Below, piece after piece: positions 57,641-64,000 of a DNA stretch of 64,000 nucleotides. The stretch's first letter is position 1. Each line of letters opens with the position of its first letter. The DNA is from Siphonodentalium dalli (taxonomy: Eukaryota; Mollusca; Scaphopoda; Gadilida; Siphonodentaliidae): the NCBI GenBank assembly GCA_032622095.1, contig CP136066.1:200592978-200656977 (forward strand), written 5' to 3'. The translations under genes and the position numbers were made by a program. Under the pieces are notes generated by a model. The model had not been told where the DNA came from. It saw only the letters and a list, made by a program, of their open reading frames with translations, and did no database searches.

Positions 57641-59156
57641 TTACACCATTAATACATAATTTGTGTTTATGAAAGTCTGGCACCCATTAGCAGTTTGTTT
57701 TCAGTACATTTTAATATTCATTGGAACGTAAACAATTATTCGCTGACAGAAATCATGTTAATATCGCCTTTCGTTACTGGTTTCCTCGACTCAAATATTT
57801 CTCACTGCTCAATACTTATAATTAAAAAAAATGTTCTGTGTTTTGTGTCACTTCTTAATAGCATTATGTATTCTGCTATTGACAAGAAACAAAGTTGCAG
57901 TATACCTTAAAGGTACGGAAGGCCTTGGTGGGTATCCTGTGAACATATTTCCACCTGTCAAAAACCGCTACAAACGAAAATAATATTCAAATATAGACAT
58001 ACTTTGTTAATATACAAATGAGAAATATCTCATAAACAGTATGTTATTGTCGTAAATTTGACGATTGTTATGTAAACAAAGCATAAAAAGTTACTTTCTT
58101 GGTGTTTCTTTATATTATGATGGTAAACATAAAGAGCGTTCTTTGTTGCTCAATTCCTTATTTGGAAATAATAAAGAGCGTTTATACCATTTGTGTGTGA
58201 TTAGCCAGTAGCATTGTGCTGCCTTCTATAACACAATCAGACTCTTGTTTAGGTAAAATTTAGTAGGTCTTTATGTGAGCATGATGTTTACGCGATAGTG
58301 ATCGTATATTTGAACCAAAATGTATGCGTTTTAATATTTTTCTGTTTACGGTGTTTGGAACAAATATGAATATTTTCGACAACTAAGCCCCCTCGTCCCT
58401 TTAATATAATTAATATAACATCCCTCATCCAATAATCTCCAAATTGCATATCTAATTTCAATCCTAGTTACACGTCACGCCGCCCCTCATCATTTGCCAA
58501 TTCTACACCCTTTTTTTTGCTGCTGCTGCAACTGTTCAATTTCTTTAAAAATTATTGAAAAAATGGCCCTCCCGCCCGCCGACATTTACCTCTGATTTTT
58601 TTTTATCATCGGTCCGCACCAATATTGAGCACACGTCCCTATATAATATACCTATTTAAACCGAGTATACACGGTGGTGTAATAGATCAACCGTTAATTT
58701 AACCGTTTAGGTAGCATATTTCCACGTATACGTTATCACGACAAATCCCTGCTGATCTGTTATTAATGAACCAAACACTTAACATGTCAACACACTTTGG
58801 CCCGCCAATGCTACAGTGTATACACGTAACGGGGCAAATATGCACATTATATTGGCAGCTAACGAGAGCATTCATCATCAGTAATCTGCTCACCCCTTTT
58901 AGCCGATACGATAGAAACTAAACGATTTGTTACTTCTAATTACCCGTACTTAATTACACTACTTGCGTGTTAATAAAGTACGATCCCATTACCACTAAAG
59001 GTGAAACATGGGATTTAGAACATTAATATTCACTCTTACATAGTTCCACATTCAAGGTGTAATCGTATGTCAGTTGTAACGTTGTGAAACTGCAACCGAA
59101 CTGAATTATTCTATGCTAAATAGTTCATGGCTGACCTGATGCATGCATCTTAGTTT
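57641..59156. other. Rest of the composite insertion
   Basis: Two ATAAAGAGCGTT motifs (58130, 58171). A T(8) run and CTGCTGCTGC near 58518. The frames at 57695-57910 and 58699-58893 (minus) show no domain. Confidence 0.4.
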
Positions 59157-61103
59157 TCTTGTTCAACTTGATACTAGATACTGGATATTTCCCCGAAGAT
59201 TGGGCCACGGGTGCCATACAAACCATTTACAAGAAAGGGGGAAATCGACACGACCATGATTCATATAGGGGGATAACACTATTGAGCTGCTTCTCAAAAA
59301 TATTTACATCTTTACTGAATTCAAGGCTGTCTAAATTTTCAGAGGAAGCGAAACTTATGAAAGATAACCAAACTGGGTTCAGAAAAAATTATTCAACAAC
59401 CGAAAATATATTCATTTTGAGTAATCTAATCAATATCTATTTAATTAACAGGCGGCAGGATACTTTACTGCACGTTTGTGGACTTCAGAAAAGCATATAA
59501 CACTGTTTGGAGAGATGCGATTTTCTTTAAAATGTTACAAAATGGTATAAATATTATTCTATTCACAGTGATCAGAAACATGTACAGCCAAACAAAAACC
59601 TGTGTGAAAAATGGAATGGAAAAATCACAGTGTTTTGGCAGCAAAATTTGTCTTTTTCAAGGGGACATCATGTCCCCGTTTTTATTTTCTTTGTTCATAA
59701 GCGATGTTCAAAGTTTCATGAATGATTGTGCTATAGAAACTATGATATATCTTGATGAATTGTTTTATGATAATTTGAGATGTCTTGTTTGAATATTATG
59801 CTTACTATACGCCGACGACACTGTACTACTAACCGACCATGAATTGAGTATGCAACGAGCCATTTCGACTTTCGAAGATTATGCTGACGCATGGGGAATG
59901 GAAGTAAATACGAGTAAGACAAAAACGTTACTTTTTGCACACAAAAAAACCTAAAGTATGGCCCAAATTTATATATAAGAACATAGAACTAGAAACTGTG
60001 AAAGAATATGTATATCTAGGCACTGAGTTTTTCTACAATCACAGATTCTGTAGATCTATCAAAAGAACATGCAAGTTAGCCAACAAAGCTAAGTATGCGC
60101 TGCTCAATAAAGTACGGAACTTGTACCTTCCATGCTACACATAATTATTTGATACGATGGTCGCACCCATTTTGCTATACGGAAGTGAGATATGGGGTGA
60201 CGAATTCCTGAAAGCAATCGAGAGCGTCCACCTAAAGTTCTGCAAACTGATATTAGGTATGAAAACTTGCACACTCAACTACATGGTATATGGCGAGTTG
60301 GGAAGACACCCCATGTCAATAGATATTAAATGTCGAGCTATTTCGTATTGGTCAAGATAAAAAACGAGGGCTCAGAAATAAAAAAATATATATATCGTTT
60401 GACTTGGATTCTACATGACAGAGACCCAGTTTTCGAAAACAAACTGCGGTGGATAAGATTTATACAGGGTACTTTACAGGAATCAGGCCTATATTGCATG
60501 TGGCTATCACAGAGACAATTAGCCAGGCATGAGGTCAAACTAATTAAAAGGGTTATGCTTGATAACTGTAATCAGGAGTGGGCAACAAGCGTATCAACTA
60601 CATCGGGTGGCTCTTTATACAGAGATATCACACCTTTTCCGAAACTGAGAAACTATTTGACTGAGCTCCCACACAATTGATCCGACTATGTAATTAAGGT
60701 TAGAACCTCGAATCACAAACTAGCTATTGAAAGCGGACGCTTATGGACATTATGTAAGAATGGTATAGGAGATGAATATCATATTGTGTTAACCTGCAAC
60801 CATTTTTCACAAATTAGGGAGAAATATATCCCAGATTACTACTGGAAGCACCCTAACCCCTACAAATTTAAGAAAATGCTATGTATTGAAAATGCAGAGG
60901 TGATGAAACGACTATATTTTGAAACTAGCTTTGAAAGAATACACAACAAAGGTCTAGATATGTCAACCGATACCTGGGTTGATATACACCTATCAGCACC
61001 AGTTTCAACCACATCCTATTTGTCTAATACAGAGAGGTTTATCCTCGCCTCTCTGCTTTCTCGTTGCGGATGTGCACTGTATGTGGTGCCCCAGCCACGA
61101 TAA
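59157..61103 (+). pseudogene. Second LINE: reverse transcriptase and C-terminal region
   Basis: Blocks in order: TGYFPEDWATGAIQTIYKKG, SYRGITLLSCFSKIFTSLLN, DNQTGFRKNYSTTENIF, a frame change near 59480, VDFRKAYNTVWRDAIFFKML (first catalytic Asp), FQGDIMSPFLFSLFI, another frame change, LLYADDTVLLTDHE near 59805 (catalytic YADD intact), EYVYLGTEF, ILLYGSEIWGDEFLKAIESV, VYGELGRHPMSIDIKCRAIS, HKLAIESGRLW and the closing Cys/His block LTCNHFSQIREKYIP. At least four frame changes and one stop (near 60680) kill it. Catalytic residues survive, so decay is mainly by indels. Confidence 0.85.
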
Positions 61104-61310
61104 TTAAATTACTATATAGATACAGTATATATAGCGGTGCGGACACAATGCGAAATGTATATATTATACATGTGTGAAATTTGATTTATTCCCATGCATT
61201 GGATTGATATTTTTGCTCCATTTGTATACAGATATGTAATAATGTATATATGTTTTATATGTAACATGTTAATTCATGTCGAGCAATAAATCATTCCAAG
61301 AAGTACAGTG
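61104..61310 (+). other. Second LINE 3' untranslated region
   Basis: AT-rich, ending near GTCGAGCAATAAATCATTCC, where a polyadenylation-like word appears. The exact end is uncertain. Confidence 0.45.
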
Positions 61311-61444
61311 AACGGAATAAAGGAAAACATCAACACGGGTGTAAAACCATATATTGCCGGGGCGAGAACATTACAAGATGTTTAACTCTGATTTTATATA
61401 TCATGCGCATCGGGGAAAAAATGTGCCTCTGTAAATTAACAACA

Positions 61445-61510
61445 GTAATTTCGATAGTTTACCACAACTAGGTTCCGTTGTGTGTCGCTTGTCATGTGAT
61501 TAACATCGAT
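61445..61510 (+). repeat. Left copy of a ~65-bp direct repeat flanking the GAGATATC element
   Basis: ACAGTAATTTCGATAGTTTA then CCACAA is identical to 62290-62316. The following bases (GTTRTGTGTG.C) are similar. Confidence 0.75.
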
Positions 61511-61762
61511 CTATTTAGTGCATATATACACAGTTAGTCGTTTCAAATTAACAAAACAATATATTGGTCGGCCATTCGTGCTATATTGCTCTACTGATAT
61601 ACTTGGTTACCACAATAGGATACTTAATAACTAGCAAATGTATCCCCGATATACGTACATCATGTGAATCAGTTGCAGTATGTACATGTATGTGTGCCAA
61701 TTAATCTATTTTGCCATATCAATATTTAAAAAAACATATACTGGTAGCTATGTGGCGCCGAT

Positions 61763-62264
61763 CCTCTATTTGTCCCCTATTTACTTATATCTCCAATTCA
61801 TTTGGAGATATCTCCAATTCATTTAGAGATATCTCCAATTCATAAAGAGATATCTCCAATTCATTAAGAGATATCGCCAATTTTTATGAAGATATCTCCA
61901 ATCGCCAAAGATATATCTCCATATTAATATGGAGATATCTCTAAATCACTATAGCAGATATCTCTTAATTCAAATTCAAATTAATTTATTCATCAGATAA
62001 CTATACATAAACAAAAATATTCATTAGGAAATATCTCTCAACCACTAGGAGATATCTCTCCAAATCTATACGATTTTCATAATCTCTTAATTCAGCTAGC
62101 AGATATCTCTAAATCACTAGCAGATATATCTTAATTCATTAGGAGATATCTCTAAATCGCTAGGAGATATCTCTTAATTCACGAGGAGATATCTCTTAAT
62201 TCACGAGGAGATATTTCTTAATCACTATATATAGCAAATATCTGCAAATAGGGGATAAATAGAG
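61763..62264. mobile_element. Foldback element with GGAGATATCTC tandem array
   Basis: Terminal inverted repeats CCTCTATTTGTCCCCTATTT (left) and the inverse of AAATAGGGGATAAATAGAGG (right) enclose about 20 copies of a ~20-21-base word, GAGATATCTC(C/T)(A/T)AAT(T)CA. Each word is a short palindrome with a GATATC centre. Repeats near the left read TCTCCAATTCATT and those near the right TCTTAATTCA, so variants are grouped. No coding potential. Confidence 0.82.
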
Positions 62265-62289
62265 GAAGGGTGCCCCATGTTGATTCACT

Positions 62290-62350
62290 ACAGTAATTTC
62301 GATAGTTTACCACAAAGACGTCTAGTTATGTGTGGCCAGTGATTATATAG
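62290..62350 (+). repeat. Right copy of the ~65-bp direct repeat
   Basis: Repeats 61445-61510. It indicates a duplication that encloses the GAGATATC element and its ~250 bases of left flank. Confidence 0.7.
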
Positions 62351-62351
62351 C

Positions 62352-62386
62352 TTACTAGCAGGGTTACCCGGCGTTGCCCAGGTTAA
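62352..62386 (-). mobile_element. Helitron-like 3' end on the minus strand
   Basis: Read on the minus strand: CCTGGGCAACGCCGGG, then TAACCCTG, then CTAG followed by T. This is a hairpin about 8 bases before CTAG, in the style of the units at 34.5-36.2 kb (which end TAACCTG-CTAG). The body has been displaced by the adjacent MITE. Confidence 0.55.
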
Positions 62387-62781
62387 CCCTTTACCCAACA
62401 GAAGGGCCCTGTGCCAATGCATTCTCTTATATATGCGAGTCGACCATAGGTCGCCTCGCATATATAAGAGAATCCATTGGCTTAACACATTAAAAATTAT
62501 AAAATTGTTAAAGAATGTAAGAAAAAATGGTAAAAAGTGTTAAAAAAAGATTTGTTTTAGGCCAATGCATTCTCTTATATATGCGAGGCGACCTATGGTC
62601 GACTCGCATATATAAGAGAATGCATTGGCACAGGGCTAACTGTAACTATCACAATGTGGTCAAGGAGCCGGTTCCAATGATATCCATATTTGTATGGTTC
62701 TATTGAGACAGACCGAAGATATTTTAGGCTGTTGAAGCTTTATTTGGCCGGTTTTGGCCGGTTTGTTGGGTAAAGGGTTAA
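62383..62781 (+). mobile_element. piggyBac-like MITE family B, copy 3
   Basis: TTAA at 62383-62386 and 62778-62781 flank a 391-bp body, CCCTTTACCCAACAGAAGGG to TTTGTTGGGTAAAGGG, with both hairpins. It is the best preserved copy: terminal repeats and the one-sided GGCCGGTTTTGGCCGG block are intact. Confidence 0.9.
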
Positions 62782-63092
62782 TGTAATGTGAAACCCTCTG
62801 CATATTATGGATATATGATGGGAATAGAGGATACTCTTGTTCAAAGCGTTACACATATTCTCATAAATTATATACCCAAATAGCATCACAAAATATGATT
62901 CTTACACACGGAATATAAGTAGTAGCTCACTTTGTCGGATCGGAGCGATTGTCATTTTGTTTATCGCGATTAATCCGTCCCACCAATAAAGAACTATTTA
63001 TTTATTTACAACTGCGTAAACTTCATACGTTATAACATGAACATGAGCACATTAGTTCGCAAAAATAAAAGACGACAATTGAGTTTTACATA
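62782..63092. other. Spacer, no feature recognised
   Basis: Nothing supported. Confidence 0.4.
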
Positions 63093-63605
63093 TAGAGGAT
63101 CTACAGCGAGTCCCCTGTTTATAGCGAAATTTACAAAACGAGTCCAGTAAATTTACCGGACGAGGTTTGTAAATTCCTCTATAAACTGGGGACGAGCTGT
63201 AGATTCTATTTATTACATGATCCAAAACTCTACAAAACATACATAATAAATCAACAAATGGGACGATAAACTAACATCTGCTTCTACAATGCATGCGATG
63301 GCGTTTCACGTAAGTATGCGTTGTTGGTCCACGTAAATAAATAGTCCCAGATAAATAAAGACTCTTTTGCGAATTTTAAGGCGTATATTTAATGACAGAA
63401 CCTTCTCAACTCTTCATTCATTATTGCTTGTTGGAAAAATATTGGAAGCCATAGTATTTTGAGACATAGCGTATGTAAAGTAAATAGACAACAAACCGGA
63501 TGTCAAAGGTTACCGGGCACTATTTCTTGTTATCAAACGAACGTTTAATATCAGAATTTATAGAATGGGTTTATTGAATGGAATATGGGTAGGATCATGT
63601 AAAAC
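63093..63605 (-). mobile_element. Family D element, copy 2 (inverted)
   Basis: Reverse-complement relative of 54945-55500. The hairpin end (about 63108-63205) has the same arms with a shorter loop. The opposite end reads ATTCCATTCAATAAACCCAT as in copy 1. No target duplication could be settled. Confidence 0.8.
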
Positions 63606-64000
63606 AGAGACGTATCAATAAATCTAGTGGGTTTGACTAAGATTTTGAGGACACCTGGTTATCAAATCTCCATGAAGATACAGATACTTTAATAAAATGT
63701 CCCAGTGCTCCTCTGTCCATTGTGCTATATACTGGCTAATTATTCTCAGTTTAAAAGAAATTTTGCTATGCTGCTATATCAGCTGCATGTGCCCGACACA
63801 GAATGAGATTTTGAGTTTTTGTATGTTAGGCGATGAGTCTGTTCTAAACATGAATGATATCCTCTGTATTTTGGGCAGATATAACATTGTCAGATGTCAG
63901 TATTGGAGGATCCTGAAAAGTCATGTGCCACTGACTCCGTTTTCTGTTATCTCAGACATTATACTCGACGGCACACTGTGACCACAATTGTTGAACAGGC
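63606..64000. other. Window end, unassigned frame
   Basis: A 94-codon plus-strand frame (63697-63981) is the only open stretch. It has no domain I recognise and no supporting neighbour, so I do not call it a gene. Confidence 0.4.

Larger units (their letters stand above)
54017..59156. mobile_element. ~5.1-kb insertion in the second LINE, composite, type unknown
   Basis: Defined by the break in LINE coding text. CTTATTT at the left border and CTTGTTC at the right could be a diverged ~7-bp target duplication. The insert starts near CAGCCAAACCTTGGCTG and ends near GATGCATGCATCTTAG. Inside are an inverted-repeat element (54945-55500), a 485-bp tandem duplication and a ~65-bp minisatellite. No coding gene was recognised, and no convincing terminal repeats were seen, so it may be several elements. 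Confidence 0.55.
52376..61310 (+). mobile_element. Second LINE, split by a MITE and a ~5.1-kb insertion
   Basis: Three pieces are collinear parts of one non-LTR element: 52376-53609 (endonuclease and linker), 53961-54016 (short bridge) and 59157-61310 (reverse transcriptase, C-terminal region, 3' end). Its blocks (SYRGITLLSCFSKIF, FQGDIMSPFLF, ILLYGSEIWG, VYGELGRHPMSIDIK) differ from those of the 38.6-43.4 kb LINE, so it belongs to a different clade; the scraps at 3.3 and 46.8 kb are of its type. The 5' end is missing before the middle of the endonuclease. Confidence 0.82.

Noticed and set aside
61780-62240. CRISPR-like array of short repeats
   Set aside because: Repeat units run directly into each other without unique spacers, the repeats are palindromic and variable, and the context is a eukaryotic foldback element.
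63697-63981. 94-codon frame near the window end as a gene
   Set aside because: No domain, no splice or promoter context, and the length is within chance for this composition.

Overview
The window reads as AT-rich, intron-scale or intergenic DNA from a metazoan nuclear genome. There are no bacterial-type operons, ribosome binding sites or long open frames. What can be recognised is animal non-LTR retrotransposons, TTAA-, TA- and CACTG-ended DNA elements, Helitron-like termini and one exon of an IgGFc-binding-domain protein. The frequent TACATGTA and CCGGTA words, the kinds of LINE and the IgGFc-binding exon fit a lophotrochozoan, perhaps a mollusc. That placement is inference. Host coding content is very low: one confident exon (44.2-45.4 kb, minus strand, with an apparent one-base frameshift) and one weak candidate (2.5-3.0 kb, minus strand).

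Layout. 0-4.8 kb: diverged ~240-bp tandem repeats, a possible one-exon membrane protein, a scrap of LINE reverse transcriptase and an inverted-repeat element. 5.5-13.4 kb: a nest of short non-autonomous DNA elements, including two elements rich in CTTAAG words, two copies of a ~465-bp TTAA element, one piggyBac-like MITE with double hairpins and three mariner-like foldbacks. 14.6-19.7 kb: a 5025-bp element made almost entirely of ~180-bp GC-rich satellite units in two opposed arrays, with terminal inverted repeats and a perfect 8-bp target duplication. 21.5-25.9 kb: ~175-bp tandem repeats split by a 3.55-kb CACTG-ended element. 26.4-29.6 kb: palindromes and a ~400-bp direct duplication. 29.6-36.3 kb: about ten Helitron-like units placed end to end, each closing with a small hairpin and CTAG. 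Their inner repeats are loaded with GCGCATGCGC palindromes or TGACCT/AGGTCA half-sites. 38.6-43.4 kb: a nearly complete but decayed CR1/jockey-type LINE. 44.2-45.4 kb: the IgGFc-binding exon. 45.5-51.9 kb: tandem repeats, a second LINE scrap, a 1.9-kb inverted-repeat element, a LINE 3' tail and foldbacks. 52.4-61.3 kb: a second large LINE, broken first by a MITE and then by ~5.1 kb of other DNA. 61.4-64 kb: a GAGATATCTC foldback array, a third MITE copy and an inverted copy of an element also seen at 55 kb.

The sequence shows a dense, layered transposon graveyard with several fairly young layers. The most unusual objects are the satellite-bodied foldback transposon at 14.6-19.7 kb and the end-to-end Helitron-like array at 29.6-36.2 kb. 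No tRNA, rRNA, CRISPR array or virus-derived gene was recognised.
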